Shown here piece after piece: positions 18,251-28,757 of a stretch of 64,000 bases of DNA (its first letter is position 1; the number at the start of each line of letters is the position of its first letter). This DNA comes from Psychrobacter sp. NG254. Lineage in GTDB: Bacteria > Pseudomonadota > Gammaproteobacteria > Pseudomonadales > Moraxellaceae. The stretch is taken from positions 124,001 to 188,000 of the forward strand of contig NZ_JADHDA010000003.1 in assembly GCF_015277735.1 (NCBI RefSeq), given 5' to 3'. The translations under genes were made by a program, and so were the position numbers. Below the pieces are notes generated by a model, which searched no databases, was not told where the DNA came from, and saw only the letters and a program-made list of their open reading frames with translations.

Positions 18251-21200
18251 TGTGTGTTGTCTCCAAGGCTTGCAGGCTGATAACTCTCAGAAGTCGTTGG
18301 GTGTGAGTCAGGCGTATCGCCACCGTCTCTGTCATTTGGCTTGTTATTGTCGTATTTGTGCGGGAACGCACTACGTACCCAGACGTAGAACATTGGGATA
18401 AAAAAGATACCCAATAGCGTTGCGGTTACCACACCGCCAATCACACTGGTACCGATAGCATTTTGACTGCCTGAACCTGGACCATTTGCCAAGAATAATG
18501 GCACAACACCTAACCCAAAGGCAAGTGAGGTCATAATAATCGGACGTAAGCGCTGGCGTGCCGCAGTCATGACAGCTTCTCTTAGACTGTAGCCTTCCTC
18601 TTGATGCTCTTTTGCAAACTCAATAATCAAGATGGCATTTTTGGCGGACAGACCGACAACAGTCAATAGACCAACTTGCAGGTAAACATCGTTGGCAAAA
18701 CCGCGTAGCCACGTAAATATCACCGCACCCAGTACCCCAAGTGGTATCACTAGTAGAACAGAGACGGGGATAGACCAACTCTCATAGAGCGCTGCTAGAC
18801 ACAAGAATACCACTAGGATTGAAAGCGCATAAAGCATCGGCGCCTGGGCACCTGACTTTTGCTCTTCTAGCGACATACCTGTCCACTCGTAACTGATACC
18901 CTCAGGGAGCTTGTCTATCATCGCCTCCATCGAGCTCATTGCATCACCAGTACTCAGGCCTGGCGCAGCGCTACCTTGGATATTCATGGATGGTAAGCTG
19001 TTGTAGCGAGTGAGACGCGGTGAGCCTGATTGCCATTCACTGCTAGAAAACGCATCGAACGGAATCATACTATTCATGTCATTTCGTACATACCATTTGC
19101 CGATATCATCAGGATTGGTACGGCTGCTCGCTTCACCTTGTACATAGACGCGCTTAATACGGCCACGGTCGATGAAATCATTGACGTAGCTTGAGCCCCA
19201 CGCAGTAGAGATGACACTGTTGATACTACTTAGCGACAAGCCATAAGCGGCGGCTTGCTCTTGATTGATATTGATTTTTAATTGTGGAGAGTCTTCTTGA
19301 CCATTAGGACGGACACCGGCGACTTGGTCGTTCTGTCCGGCCATACCCAGCAGCATATTACGGGCTTCAAGTAGCCCATCGTGTCCGAGGTTACCGCTAT
19401 CTTGGAGCATTAAATCAAAACCACTGGCATTACCAAGCTCAGTAATGGCAGGTGGTACAATCGCAAAGACTTGTGCTTCGTTTAACTGGGTAAAGAAATA
19501 CCCCATTGCTCGTCCAGCCACCGCTTGGGCGGTATTTTCATCACCAGAGCGTTCCTCCCAGTCTGATAAACGAACAAACGCCAGCCCCATGTTTTGTCCT
19601 TGTCCGGCAAAACTAAAGCCTGCAATGGTAAAGACAGAAGCGATGTTGTCTGTTTCTTGGGTGTCGTAATAGTTTCTGACTTTATCCAGTACGTCTTGGG
19701 TTTCGTCTAATGTAGAACCAGCAGGCAACTGAACCAAGGTAAACATAATACCTTGATCTTCTTCTGGCAAGAATGAACCAGGAATGCGTAAGAATACAAC
19801 CGCCATGATACCGATGATGGCTGCATAACCAATCATATATAGCCATTTAAAACGAATACTTTTACCAACGAAGTTTTCGTAAGAGCGGCTAAGTTTAAAG
19901 AAACCACGGTTGAACCAGCCAAAGAAACCTTTTTGCTTTTCAGTACTGCTTTTTTCATGGCTCTTGCCACGTTTGAGCAGTGTCACACATAGAGCAGGGG
20001 TGAACACCAATGCGACCATGGCTGATAGCACCATACTGGTAATCAAAGTGATCGAGAACTGGCGATAAATCACACCTGTTGAGCCGCCAAAGAAGGCCAT
20101 CGGTACAAAAACTGCAGATAGAATCAGCGCAATACCAATAACGATCTTACTGATCTCACCCATGGATTTGGTGGTCGCGTCTTTGATAGAAATATCAGGA
20201 TCTTCTTCCAATATTCGCTCGACGTTTTCTACCACAACGATTGCATCATCGACCAGTAGACCAATGGACAATACCATAGCAAACATGGTCAGTACGTTGA
20301 TACTAAAGCCTGCAATATACAGCACGGCAAACGTACCGAGTAGCACGACAGGTACCGCAAGCGTTGGAATAATCGTGGCACGCCAGTTCTGTAAGAAAAT
20401 GAACATGACGATGAATACTAAGACAATGGCTTCGATCAGCGTATGTACCACCTGCTCGATAGACAAGCGTACGAAAGGCGTGGTGTCATAAGGAACGACT
20501 GAGGCAAGACCCGTTGGGAAGTTCTTTTCAAGCTCTGCCATACGCGCGCCAACGGCCTCGCGAGTTTCTAACGCATTGGCACCGCCAGCAAGTGAGATAC
20601 CCAAACCAGCTGCTTCTTGTCCATTATACAAAGACAAAACACTGTAATTTTCACTACCGATCTCGACTCTAGCCACATCGCCTAAGCGTACTTGCGCACC
20701 AGAGGTGTCTGTTTTTAACAGAATATTTTTGAACTCTTCAGGGGTTTGTAGATAGCTTTGAACGGTAACGGTCGCGTTGATGACCTGTTGGTCGGTATCA
20801 GCAGGGGCTTGTCCTAACTGACCCGCAGATACTTGAGCGTTTTGTGCTTGTATCGCACCAACGACATCCGACGGCACCATGTTGTAGCTACGTAAGCGCG
20901 AAGGGTCAAGCCAAACACGCATCGCGTAAGTAGAACCAAAGACCTGAACATCACCCACACCTTCTACACGACTGATTGAGTCAAGGATATTGGAGTTAAT
21001 GTAATCGGCAATATCACTACGATCCATACTGCCATCTTCAGAGATGAATGCCTGAACCATCATAAAGCTACTAGATGATTTATTGACGTTGACACCTTGA
21101 CGCTGTACCGATTCAGGTAAGGCACTCATTGCCGCTTGTAATTTGTTCTGTACTTGTACCTGAGCGGTATCGGAATCTGTACCGTTTTCAAAGGTCAGCG

Positions 21201-21471
21201 TCACTGACGCACTACCGTTTGATGAGCTCGATGATGACATGTACATCAGGCCATCAAGCCCTTTCATACGTTGCTCGATAACCTGAATGACTGAGTTTTC
21301 AACGGTTTTTGCATTAGCACCAGGATAGTTTGCACTGACCGAAATCGTCGGTGGTGCAATACGTGGATACTGTTCAATCGGCAGATTAAGAACCGATAAC
21401 ACCCCGATGAGCATGACCAATATAGCCAGCACCCATGCAAAAATAGGGCGATTAATAAAAAAACGTGACAT
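18247..21471 (-). CDS. RND multidrug efflux permease, HAE-1 family (AcrB/MexB/AdeJ-like)
   Basis: This 1074-residue inner-membrane proton/drug antiporter has the usual length for AcrB-like pumps. Seen: the N-terminal [21 protein letters not shown] helix, porter-domain motifs ([28 protein letters not shown]), the TM4 pair [17 protein letters not shown] with two proton-relay Asp residues, [10 protein letters not shown], a second half with [17 protein letters not shown] and [16 protein letters not shown], and [20 protein letters not shown]. The membrane fusion protein lies 35 bp upstream and the outer-membrane factor overlaps by 4 bp, giving a complete tripartite operon. Substrates cannot be assigned from sequence. 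Confidence 0.95.
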   Translation of the reverse strand: MSRFFINRPIFAWVLAILVMLIGVLSVLNLPIEQYPRIAPPTISVSANYPGANAKTVENSVIQVIEQRMKGLDGLMYMSSSSSSNGSASVTLTFENGTDSDTAQVQVQNKLQAAMSALPESVQRQGVNVNKSSSSFMMVQAFISEDGSMDRSDIADYINSNILDSISRVEGVGDVQVFGSTYAMRVWLDPSRLRSYNMVPSDVVGAIQAQNAQVSAGQLGQAPADTDQQVINATVTVQSYLQTPEEFKNILLKTDTSGAQVRLGDVARVEIGSENYSVLSLYNGQEAAGLGISLAGGANALETREAVGARMAELEKNFPTGLASVVPYDTTPFVRLSIEQVVHTLIEAIVLVFIVMFIFLQNWRATIIPTLAVPVVLLGTFAVLYIAGFSINVLTMFAMVLSIGLLVDDAIVVVENVERILEEDPDISIKDATTKSMGEISKIVIGIALILSAVFVPMAFFGGSTGVIYRQFSITLITSMVLSAMVALVFTPALCVTLLKRGKSHEKSSTEKQKGFFGWFNRGFFKLSRSYENFVGKSIRFKWLYMIGYAAIIGIMAVVFLRIPGSFLPEEDQGIMFTLVQLPAGSTLDETQDVLDKVRNYYDTQETDNIASVFTIAGFSFAGQGQNMGLAFVRLSDWEERSGDENTAQAVAGRAMGYFFTQLNEAQVFAIVPPAITELGNASGFDLMLQDSGNLGHDGLLEARNMLLGMAGQNDQVAGVRPNGQEDSPQLKININQEQAAAYGLSLSSINSVISTAWGSSYVNDFIDRGRIKRVYVQGEASSRTNPDDIGKWYVRNDMNSMIPFDAFSSSEWQSGSPRLTRYNSLPSMNIQGSAAPGLSTGDAMSSMEAMIDKLPEGISYEWTGMSLEEQKSGAQAPMLYALSILVVFLCLAALYESWSIPVSVLLVIPLGVLGAVIFTWLRGFANDVYLQVGLLTVVGLSAKNAILIIEFAKEHQEEGYSLREAVMTAARQRLRPIIMTSLAFGLGVVPLFLANGPGSGSQNAIGTSVIGGVVTATLLGIFFIPMFYVWVRSAFPHKYDNNKPNDRDGGDTPDSHPTTSESYQPASLGDNTQ

Positions 21472-21506
21472 AGTATATCCCTAAGTCTTCCTGTCTTTGA
21501 ATGGAA

Positions 21507-22907
21507 TTAGTTAGCAGCGGCTTCTGTTGATTTTGCGTTAGAAGTCTCATTACCAGCTGGCTTTTTATCCACGGTCTTTGCCGCTTGTTGCGGTGTTTTA
21601 GCATTAGGCACAGCTTTTGCAGAGGGTGCTGGATTTGCGCTTTCTAATGGCTTTGCGACCACTTCTTGCTCAGGTTTGACCTTAGATCCGCCAATGATAA
21701 CCACCTTGTCACCAGCTTTTAAGCCATCAGTGACCACCCATTGTCCGTCATACGTACCATTAATGGTGACTGGACGAACTTGAATTTTGTTGTTTTCATC
21801 AACGATATAAACTTGTGTCTCACTCTTAGGCGTACGTGTGACCGCGCTCTGTGGCACGAGGGCTGCATTGGTAATCACGCTCTGTGTCAGACGTGCAGTG
21901 ACATACATACCGGGCAGCAAGATATTGTTGCTGTTTGGAAAAATAGCACGCAAGGTGACAGCGCCAGTTGACGCATCAACCTTGGCTTCAGACAAAGCAA
22001 GCTTGCCGCGTACGGGATAGACTGAGCCATCCTCTAACACCAATTCCACAGAGTTCATACCTGCCTGAGCGCTACCATCAGCAATCTGCTGACGCAGTTT
22101 CAACAGCTCAGATGAGGACTGACTGATATCGACATAGATAGGATCTAGGCGTGAGATGGTTACCAGTGGATCAGCTTGACCAGCGCTAACCAGCGTACCA
22201 GCGGTCACGCTAGAGCGATCGGTTCGACCAGTAAGAGGCGCACGTACGATAGTACGATTAAGATCCAAGGTGCTGGCATCTAGGCCTGACTTTGCCGTTT
22301 GAATACCAGCTTTGGCGCTTTCGATACCGGCTTGTGTCTGTCCAACCGCCGCCGCAGCGCTCTGAACAGCCGCTTGTGCAGTACGAACGGTCGTTTGTGC
22401 TTGATCATATTGCTGTTTTGAGATGGCGTCGATGCTGACTAAGCCTTGCAAACGCTGCAAATCGTTTTGTGCTTGTGCTAGCGAGGCTTGACGACTTACC
22501 ATTTCAGCTTTTGCACTGGCATTGTTGGCCAGTGATGTTTGATAGTTGGCCTCTGCCTGCTGTACTGATGCCTGTCCGCTTGTGACAGAAGACGCATAGT
22601 TGTCGGTATTAATACGGTACAGTGGCTGTCCTTTTTTGACGTTGCTTCCTTCACGGAACAACACCTCGTCAATCACCCCATTGACCTGTGGGCGGACATC
22701 AGCAGTTTGATAGGCTGCTGTACGTCCAGAAAAAGTCTGTACTTGAGGGACGGTCTCAAAAGTGACGGTCTGAACGTTGACAACTGCAGGAGGCATTTGC
22801 TGCTGCGCGGCCTGCTCACCAGCCGCGTCATCGTTTTTGTCACAGCCAACCAGTACCGCTGTAGATAGTACAGATGCTATTACAAGCGCAAGATAAGAAT
22901 GCTTCAT
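21507..22907 (-). CDS. RND efflux periplasmic adaptor (membrane fusion) lipoprotein, AcrA/MexA-like
   Basis: This 466-residue adaptor links the pump to the outer-membrane factor. The start at ATG 22907 (MKHSYLAL) is chosen because GAGG lies upstream; a TTG at 22922 is less likely. The lipobox is LVGC, so it is membrane-anchored. Order: beta-barrel start VVNVQTVTFETVPQVQTFSGR, lipoyl half GVIDEVLFREGSNVKKGQPL, a long Ala/Gln-rich coiled-coil hairpin (about 85-200), the second lipoyl half RAPLTGRTDRSSVTAGTLVS, then LLPGMYVTARL and the membrane-proximal domain. The C-terminal ~50 residues are a low-complexity A/K/P/N tail. It is the first gene of the operon and no regulator gene is adjacent. Confidence 0.94.
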   Translation of the reverse strand: MKHSYLALVIASVLSTAVLVGCDKNDDAAGEQAAQQQMPPAVVNVQTVTFETVPQVQTFSGRTAAYQTADVRPQVNGVIDEVLFREGSNVKKGQPLYRINTDNYASSVTSGQASVQQAEANYQTSLANNASAKAEMVSRQASLAQAQNDLQRLQGLVSIDAISKQQYDQAQTTVRTAQAAVQSAAAAVGQTQAGIESAKAGIQTAKSGLDASTLDLNRTIVRAPLTGRTDRSSVTAGTLVSAGQADPLVTISRLDPIYVDISQSSSELLKLRQQIADGSAQAGMNSVELVLEDGSVYPVRGKLALSEAKVDASTGAVTLRAIFPNSNNILLPGMYVTARLTQSVITNAALVPQSAVTRTPKSETQVYIVDENNKIQVRPVTINGTYDGQWVVTDGLKAGDKVVIIGGSKVKPEQEVVAKPLESANPAPSAKAVPNAKTPQQAAKTVDKKPAGNETSNAKSTEAAAN

Positions 22908-23717
22908 CAAGGTCCTCGGCAATATATAAATAATGACTGTATAAAAAGTGAATCAATAAATTTTGATGTATTGAATATGAAATTTCTATATATAGGCTTT
23001 ACTTAGACTAAGCGCCAATAACCTCTCTGCCAAGTGCATTTTTGAATAAATGAACTTGGTAGAGAGACGATAATAGGGTATCTAATACTGATATATTAAA
23101 GACCCATGCATCAAACACCAATGCGGTATTTTTTAGCAGCGAAGTTGTAGATAAAACCCAAAGTATATTCGTAAATTTGGTGACGTATTATAAACTATTG
23201 GGGTAACCCCACAGTCAAGCGATTTAAGAGAGAGGGATTGCGAAGAGACAGCCATATTACATTTTACGGATACAAAAAATACCGCTATGGTAAGTGTCGC
23301 GTTAGCTAACAGCTAATAGAAGGCTCTACAAGATACTGTTACCACTTAGTGTAAATTTTTGTTATTTTTATAAAACCCTAGGTGTATAAAGGTCTTTAAG
23401 TAGTAAGAATAGTGGTTTGTCAACAAAATGACAATTTTAGCAACCCCTAATTACAGCCATAAAAAGTAACTGTCCGCAAGTCTCTATTAAACGTGATCAA
23501 GCATCATCCGAACGTCAGAAAAACACTTACACGATTATAGTACTGCACGGATTTATGAAACTTAAAGAAAGGTAACGATTTAGCTGAAAAATTAGTCTTT
23601 GAAGGGCTGGTTTTTTGGTTGTTGACTTTTCATATGATAATCACTAAAAAATGCTACTAAAAAAATGTTGTTAGAAAAGGAGCCGTCTGATCAATAATAA
23701 AGACGACCCCTATTTAA
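22908..23717. promoter_or_regulatory. Long gene-free upstream region of the efflux operon
   Basis: About 800 bp without a convincing gene on either strand. It holds an inverted repeat with 13-bp arms, CTCTCTGCCAAGT (23023-23035) and ACTTGGTAGAGAG (23054-23066), one G-T mismatch, about 120 bp before the adaptor start; it would form a hairpin in the leader or bind a regulator. A second palindrome, TGGGGTAACCCCA, lies at 23199-23211. No tetR-like gene is found in the gap. I could not assign a promoter with confidence. Confidence 0.5.
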
Positions 23718-24743
23718 TTATACTAAGCGTGCACTGGCAAGCTCTGTCAGTTGATATAGACCTTGACGGTAGCGGTTGTCCGGCAAGCTGCTAAGTGCTT
23801 GCTGTGCCAGCTTGGTTTCGTCGAGCGCGCGCTGTTTGCAATAGTCTAATGAGCCTGACTTGTTGACCAGCTCGATAAGCTGAGCTGCATTTGGTGTTTT
23901 ACCTGTTTGCACCGCAATACGGAGCTGCTCATAGCCTTCGGTATCACTGTCTTTTAGTAACTCAAGCGCTTTGATGGTAGGTAACGTAGGCTTGCCTTCT
24001 GCCAGATCATCCCCGAGGTTTTTGCCCATCACATCGCTATCACCACTATAATCAAGCACATCATCAATGATTTGAAAAGCATTGCCAAAGTGCTGACCAA
24101 AATCACCCAATGCCGCCATGTGCTCTGTTTTATCTTGCAAAATAGCAGCGCCTTGGGTTGCCATCATAAACAGTCGTGAGGTTTTGCCATCGATAATGCG
24201 TAAATAATCTTCTTCCGTCGCGGCAGGGTTATGCTGATGCTGTAGCTGTAACACTTCGCCTTCGGCAATGTCACAGGTGCCGTCTGAGAACACTTGCAAC
24301 AACGGTAAGCTTTGAAAGCCAACCAATAGATTGAACGCACGGGCGATCAGATAATCACCGACCAGTACGGCAGTAGCGTTGTCCCAAGTGGCATTGGCCG
24401 TTGGCTTACCACGGCGCTGTCCTGATTCATCAATCACATCGTCATGGACTAAGGTTGCGGTATGTAGCATCTCGGTAATCGCGGCTAGATGCATCGCTTG
24501 TTCTGATGGATTGTCATCAAACATGCGAGCACACAACAGCGTGATGAGCGGGCGCATGCGCTTGCCGCCAGCATTAATCACATGCTGAGAGACGCTCATA
24601 ACGAGTTGTACTTTTGAGTTGAGACTGCCGAATACTTGCTTGTCCATGACCTCAAAGTCATTCGCCACGATACCTTGGATATCAGCATAGCTAGGAGTTG
24701 ATGGAGATTTGGAAGGGGTGTTATCTAAAGAGATACTGGTCAT
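23718..24743 (-). CDS. ispB: Octaprenyl (polyprenyl) diphosphate synthase
   Basis: This 341-residue trans-prenyltransferase makes the long isoprenoid side chain of ubiquinone. The first Asp-rich motif is LVHDDVIDESGQRRGKPTAN, preceded by GGKRMRPLITLL; the second is FQIIDDVLDYSG followed by MGKNLGDDLAEGKPTLP. Both DDxxD sites are intact and the length is normal. It is divergent from rplU-rpmA, the same neighbourhood as in E. coli, which supports ispB over other prenyl synthases. Start ATG 24743 follows a short gap with no strong ribosome site. Chain length cannot be read reliably. Confidence 0.95.
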   Translation of the reverse strand: MTSISLDNTPSKSPSTPSYADIQGIVANDFEVMDKQVFGSLNSKVQLVMSVSQHVINAGGKRMRPLITLLCARMFDDNPSEQAMHLAAITEMLHTATLVHDDVIDESGQRRGKPTANATWDNATAVLVGDYLIARAFNLLVGFQSLPLLQVFSDGTCDIAEGEVLQLQHQHNPAATEEDYLRIIDGKTSRLFMMATQGAAILQDKTEHMAALGDFGQHFGNAFQIIDDVLDYSGDSDVMGKNLGDDLAEGKPTLPTIKALELLKDSDTEGYEQLRIAVQTGKTPNAAQLIELVNKSGSLDYCKQRALDETKLAQQALSSLPDNRYRQGLYQLTELASARLV

Positions 24744-25289
24744 AATAAGTAGTCATATTAATAATGATAAGGAAAGTTTTTATTGCCTTCACTATGAGCA
24801 TGCATAAGGAAAGCATTATTTTACTTATGATAGCATAGCTATATCTCGAAATTGTGCGTTAAAACGTCTCATAAATAAAATGAGCGTCTCCTTTTGATAG
24901 ATATTATTGCTGATAAATCATAACGCAGGCATGACATAGAATGACCAATTAACTAATGGAATAGACTGCTTAATAAATGAGTGATAAAAGGCTGTAAGTA
25001 ACTGATTGCATAAGTTATAATAGCCCCTGTTGGGCACAGGCTACTATTTTTATTGACTGTTTTATATGTGCTGATGTAGATCGTCATCGATGGCGTCTCT
25101 ATCATTTATCATATAAGTAGCAGTAATTATGATGCTTCTTTAGATAACCACCTTACAAAAACGAGATGAGCGGCTTGCTTTTTTGAGCAAAAAGCCGTAA
25201 AATCTTGCCTTTAATTTTTCCCTGTCGTGTTCGTCGTAAAAGCGTTGGTATAATATCATCCACGGCACACGGGTTAAACGGAGTCATAT
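24744..25289. promoter_or_regulatory. Divergent ispB / rplU regulatory region
   Basis: About 545 bp without a gene. For rplU, an extended -10 promoter TGGTATAAT is at 25246-25254, giving a short leader before ATG 25290; no good -35 was seen. A TATAAT at 25016-25021 on the + strand is followed directly by a hairpin (TAGCCCCTGT...ACAGGCTA, about 25021-25034) and a T-rich run, which could be a short non-coding transcript or only a structural element. Nothing else was recognised. Confidence 0.5.
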
Positions 25290-25601
25290 ATGTACGCAGT
25301 AATCAAAACTGGTGGTAAACAGCACCGTGTAGTCGTCGATGAATTGCTTAAAGTAGAATTACTAAAAGCAGAAAAAGGCGAAACAATCAAATTTGAAGAC
25401 GTATTGATGGTTGTTGACGGCGATAACGTCAAAATCGGTCAGCCTGTTGTTGATGGCGCTAGCGTTGAAGTTGAAGTTGTTGAGCATGGTCGCGGCGAAA
25501 AAATCCGTATCGTCAAGCACAACCGTCGTAAGCATTATCACAAAGAACAAGGTCACCGCCAATGGTACACCTTGTTAAAAATCAAAGCCATTAATGCCTA
25601 A
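25290..25601 (+). CDS. rplU: 50S ribosomal protein L21
   Basis: This 103-residue protein has the exact family length: [20 protein letters not shown] start, VGQPVV-type core ([20 protein letters not shown]), and the RNA-binding end [20 protein letters not shown]. It binds 23S rRNA near L20. It is the first gene of the rplU-rpmA operon, with a GGAG ribosome site and a strong extended -10 promoter just upstream. Confidence 0.98.
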   Translation: MYAVIKTGGKQHRVVVDELLKVELLKAEKGETIKFEDVLMVVDGDNVKIGQPVVDGASVEVEVVEHGRGEKIRIVKHNRRKHYHKEQGHRQWYTLLKIKAINA

Positions 25602-25692
25602 TTACCCATTTAGCAATTTTTGCTAAACAGTGCACTAAATGCTTAAGAGTTATCGCATCAGCGGTAAGTCAAATTAACAAGGAGATTTTCTC

Positions 25693-25950
25693 ATGGCACA
25701 TAAAAAAGCTGCCGGTTCGAGCCGTAACGGTCGTGATTCAAACCCAAAAATGCTAGGCGTAAAAATCTTTGGTGGCCAAGCTATCACAGCTGGTAACATC
25801 ATCGTTCGTCAACGTGGTACAGAATTCCACGCAGGCGAAGGCGTTGGCATGGGTCGTGACCATACTTTATTTGCACTGAATGATGGTGTTGTAAAGTTTG
25901 CGACCAAAGGCAAATTTAACCGTCGTTATGTGACGGTTGAAAACGCATAA
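25693..25950 (+). CDS. rpmA: 50S ribosomal protein L27
   Basis: This 85-residue protein has the typical [20 protein letters not shown]-terminus, whose flexible tail reaches the peptidyl-transferase centre, followed by LGVKIFGGQ and [19 protein letters not shown]. It lies 91 bp after rplU behind a clear AAGGAG site and is closed by a terminator at 26005. Confidence 0.98.
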   Translation: MAHKKAAGSSRNGRDSNPKMLGVKIFGGQAITAGNIIVRQRGTEFHAGEGVGMGRDHTLFALNDGVVKFATKGKFNRRYVTVENA

Positions 25951-26004
25951 TTATCTATTTAAATCATTTTCTTCTTTGAATAAAGTGATTGGATAATTAA
26001 AAAA

Positions 26005-26037
26005 GCCCCTGCTGCCTTATGGTAGTAGGGGTTTTTT
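26005..26037 (+). terminator. rplU-rpmA operon terminator
   Basis: An 11-bp stem (CCCCTGCTGCC / GGTAGTAGGGG) with a 4-nt loop is followed by TTTTTT. Confidence 0.9.
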
Positions 26038-26371
26038 ATGTTTATAAGGTTATTCTTTTTATAGATAATGCTTAATATTGGTACTGTCAAATAGTTAGTA
26101 TGTCAAAGCGTCCCCTCTCTGTGATAGCTGTTGGTATATATGCAAATTGCTATTGTGTAACGGCATTGGTTACAAGCGTGTATGGCAGCCGTAGTAAAGA
26201 TTGCAAATCGTGACTAGGCGCGTAATAAAAAAACTGGCACACTGTTGCCATTGCTGATGGTTACCAGTTTTAGCTTGGTAAGGTCAGTATTTATAGAAAA
26301 CAAAAATTTCAATAGAACATTTTATTTTTAGCAACAACTTTAAAGCGATTATGCTTTTTTAGAGAGGATTT
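26038..26371. other. Gene-free gap upstream of lolA
   Basis: Apart from a long-range inverted pair (AAAACTGG near 26228 and CCAGTTTT near 26265) that could fold into a hairpin, nothing was recognised. It must hold the lolA promoter, which I could not place confidently. Confidence 0.4.
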
Positions 26372-27058
26372 ATGATGAACTTATCTACGAAAAAATCAAC
26401 CAAACAAAAAATGATGAGTGGTGCGCTAGCGGGTGTATTGATGACATCGCTTGGTGTGGCAGCGCCTATGATGGCATTGACCCAGTCTGCTACAGCAGCC
26501 CCAGCGGACAATATCACCGCAGCCACACGTTTGAATAAACTGCTGACCAATACGAAAAGCATGACGGCCAATTTTAGCCAAACGACCAAAGGCGCAAGTA
26601 GTGGTACGTTTAGCGGCTCTATGAGTGTCCAACGTCCAAACAATTTCCGCTGGGAAACCAAATCACCATCAGAGCAGCTCATTATTGCCAACGGCAACTC
26701 TATGTGGGTCTATGACAAAGATCTAGAGCAAGCAACCAAGCAAAATGTAGACAGCCAAGTAGGTAATACGCCAGCGCTATTATTGTCAGGCGACCCAAGT
26801 AAACTTGATAAAAACTTTAAGATTACCCAGCCATACGACAACAAAAACTACTATGTGCTGTATCCAAAATCAGACAGTGCCAGTTTTAAGAGCTTATCAA
26901 TGAGCTTTAGTGGTGGTAAGCCTGTCATGATGGTACTAAACGATACACTTGGTCAAACGACTTCTATCAAGTTTAGTGGTATTAAGCTCAATCCAAGTAT
27001 CAGCAGCAGCCAGTTTAAATTTACGCCGCCTAAAGGGGTTGATGTTATTAATCAGTAG
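26372..27058 (+). CDS. lolA: Outer-membrane lipoprotein carrier protein LolA
   Basis: This 228-residue periplasmic chaperone ferries lipoproteins from LolCDE to the outer-membrane receptor LolB. It begins with two Met codons, either usable, after AGAGG. A signal peptide with a long basic region and the hydrophobic SGALAGVLMTSLGVAAPMMAL is cleaved near SATAAPA. The body shows the LolA pattern LNKLLTNTKSMTANFSQTTKG, SGSMSVQRPNNFRWETKSPSEQLIIANGNSMWVYDKDLEQ, and a C-terminal MVLNDTLGQTTSIKFSGIKLNPSISSSQFKFTPPKGVDVI. The Arg in RPNNFRWE is the conserved lid residue. Single gene, convergent with scpB. Confidence 0.95.
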   Translation: MMNLSTKKSTKQKMMSGALAGVLMTSLGVAAPMMALTQSATAAPADNITAATRLNKLLTNTKSMTANFSQTTKGASSGTFSGSMSVQRPNNFRWETKSPSEQLIIANGNSMWVYDKDLEQATKQNVDSQVGNTPALLLSGDPSKLDKNFKITQPYDNKNYYVLYPKSDSASFKSLSMSFSGGKPVMMVLNDTLGQTTSIKFSGIKLNPSISSSQFKFTPPKGVDVINQ

Positions 27059-27111
27059 AGACATGCTAGAGCATATCTTCATATTACTGATTTAATGACG
27101 TGATTTAATAA

Positions 27112-27144
27112 AAAGGACAGATCCTATGCGGTCTGTCCTTTTTT
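27112..27144. terminator. Bidirectional terminator lolA / scpB
   Basis: A stem (AGGACAGA / TCTGTCCT) with A-run before and T-run after lies between the convergent genes. Confidence 0.88.
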
Positions 27145-27183
27145 GTGAGATAAGATTTATGTTAGTAGAGGCTGTAACAGTAT

Positions 27184-27798
27184 CTATGGCAATGCTCTGA
27201 TAGCGTCCATGTTTGGCAGCGGTGGTAACTCATCTAAATGACTGAGCCCAAATGCATCTAAGAATTGCGGCGTGGTATGCAGCAGTGCAGGGCGACCTAA
27301 GGTATCTTTATAGCCTTTCTCAATGATCCAGCCTTTATCAAACAGTTGCCGCAATATATTACTCGATAGCGTGACACCGCGTACTTGTTCGATATCACCT
27401 CGTGTCACCGGCTGTTTGTAAGCAATGACGCTTAGCGTTTCAAGCAGGGCTTGGCTAAGACGCTCTTGACGCTGCGGGAATATACGCTGAATCAATCGAC
27501 TATAGTCATCTGCTATTTGCAAACGATAGCCACTGGCAGTCTCATGTAGATGGAGTACACCTGCATCTAGGCGTTGCTGTAGTAGCGTTAATGCCTGCTG
27601 CAACTCTTTGGTAGACAGTGACAAGTGCTTTTTTAAGGCCTGGGCAGTGAGCGGCGCTTCTGAGGCATGCAATAGCACTTCAATATGCTTGCTGATGTTC
27701 TCTAAATGCTGAAGCTGCCCATCGGTCAATGAGAGTAGTGCTGCTGATGGTGATGCCTGTTTTTCATGACGTTGCTTTGAGTTATATGTATCTGTCAT
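27184..27798 (-). CDS. scpB: Segregation and condensation protein B (ScpB)
   Basis: This 204-residue winged-helix protein pairs with ScpA and SMC in the condensin complex. Landmarks: HIEVLLHASEAPLTAQALKKHL at the first winged helix, ETLSVIAYKQPVTRGDIEQVRGV at the second, and GWIIEKGYKDTLGRPALLHTT, the typical ScpB end. Length is normal. It is the third gene of the trpS-scpA-scpB set, 67 bp after scpA. No smc gene is in the window. Confidence 0.94.
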   Translation of the reverse strand: MTDTYNSKQRHEKQASPSAALLSLTDGQLQHLENISKHIEVLLHASEAPLTAQALKKHLSLSTKELQQALTLLQQRLDAGVLHLHETASGYRLQIADDYSRLIQRIFPQRQERLSQALLETLSVIAYKQPVTRGDIEQVRGVTLSSNILRQLFDKGWIIEKGYKDTLGRPALLHTTPQFLDAFGLSHLDELPPLPNMDAIRALP

Positions 27799-27865
27799 TA
27801 GAAGGCGGCTCTTTTTAGATTGTGGTATGTATCAATATTTATATCAGTAAGTACGCTACTGATGA

Positions 27866-28729
27866 TTAGGCAAGCCACTGTAAAGTGAGTGTTGAGGCTT
27901 CATTGTCTGAGCTAAGAGCGCCGATTTCATTAGTGTTATCACTACTATCTACATCAGTATATCGGTCTGCTTCAAGGCTGATCACACCAACCAATTGCCG
28001 CTTGATTAGCTCAAGCACTGCCACGAAACTCACGACCACACCAATTTTACCTTGTGCTTTATCTAGCAACTCATAAAAGGAGCGCGTACCCTGAGTACTC
28101 AGTTGCCGACTGATGTTGGCAATTCGATCAGCAAGTGGTACAGCATCAATCTTAATAGTATGCATTTGATAGTCAGGCTGTAGTTGCATCTTAAACAAGC
28201 TATCAATCAGCAGATTGGCCGAGTAGTTTGGTAATTCTGCATTCATGATGTCTTGGCTGGGCATGCTGACCATCGCTAAGAACACATCGCGTTCTAAACG
28301 TACTAGATCATCTAAGCGCTGACTAACCACTTTAATTTGCGCATAGGCTTCTAAGCGCTCAATCAACTCTGCTTTTGGGTCGCGCTCATCGGTCGGTGTT
28401 TCAGGAGCTGGCAATAGTAGCTCTGTCTTGATGGCAATGAGTGTTGATGCCATCAGCAGATAATCACCTGCCAATTCAAAATGCTCGGTATCCAATTCGC
28501 TGATATAGGCTAAGTACTGCTCAGTGATTGGTAAAATTGGCATTTGTGTCAAATCAACATTGTTCTTTTTGACCAAGTACAGCAGAAAATCCAACGGCCC
28601 TGCAAATTGCTCTAACCAAATTGCAAAGGCTTGCGGTGGCACATACAGGTCATCTGGCAGGTGATGTACTGGTGTCTGATAGATGCGCAATGACATATCA
28701 TGAGCACTGTCAACAGATACCGGTTTCAT
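27866..28729 (-). CDS. scpA: Segregation and condensation protein A (ScpA)
   Basis: This kleisin of about 287 residues bridges SMC heads. Typical features: FAIWLEQFAGPLDFLLYLVKKNNVDLTQMPILPITEQYLAYI near the N-terminus and DYLLMASTLIAIKTELLLP, with a C-terminal winged helix TRSFYELLDKAQGKIGVVVSFVAVLELIKRQLV. The start is uncertain: the open frame reaches a TTG at 28789 overlapping trpS, an ATG at 28729 (MKPVSV) is chosen here, and ATG 28696 (MSLRIY) is also possible; none has a strong ribosome site. Tightly linked to trpS and scpB. Confidence 0.9.
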   Translation of the reverse strand: MKPVSVDSAHDMSLRIYQTPVHHLPDDLYVPPQAFAIWLEQFAGPLDFLLYLVKKNNVDLTQMPILPITEQYLAYISELDTEHFELAGDYLLMASTLIAIKTELLLPAPETPTDERDPKAELIERLEAYAQIKVVSQRLDDLVRLERDVFLAMVSMPSQDIMNAELPNYSANLLIDSLFKMQLQPDYQMHTIKIDAVPLADRIANISRQLSTQGTRSFYELLDKAQGKIGVVVSFVAVLELIKRQLVGVISLEADRYTDVDSSDNTNEIGALSSDNEASTLTLQWLA

Positions 28730-28757
28730 ACTTGAAAAATGACTCGTATCCAATGAA

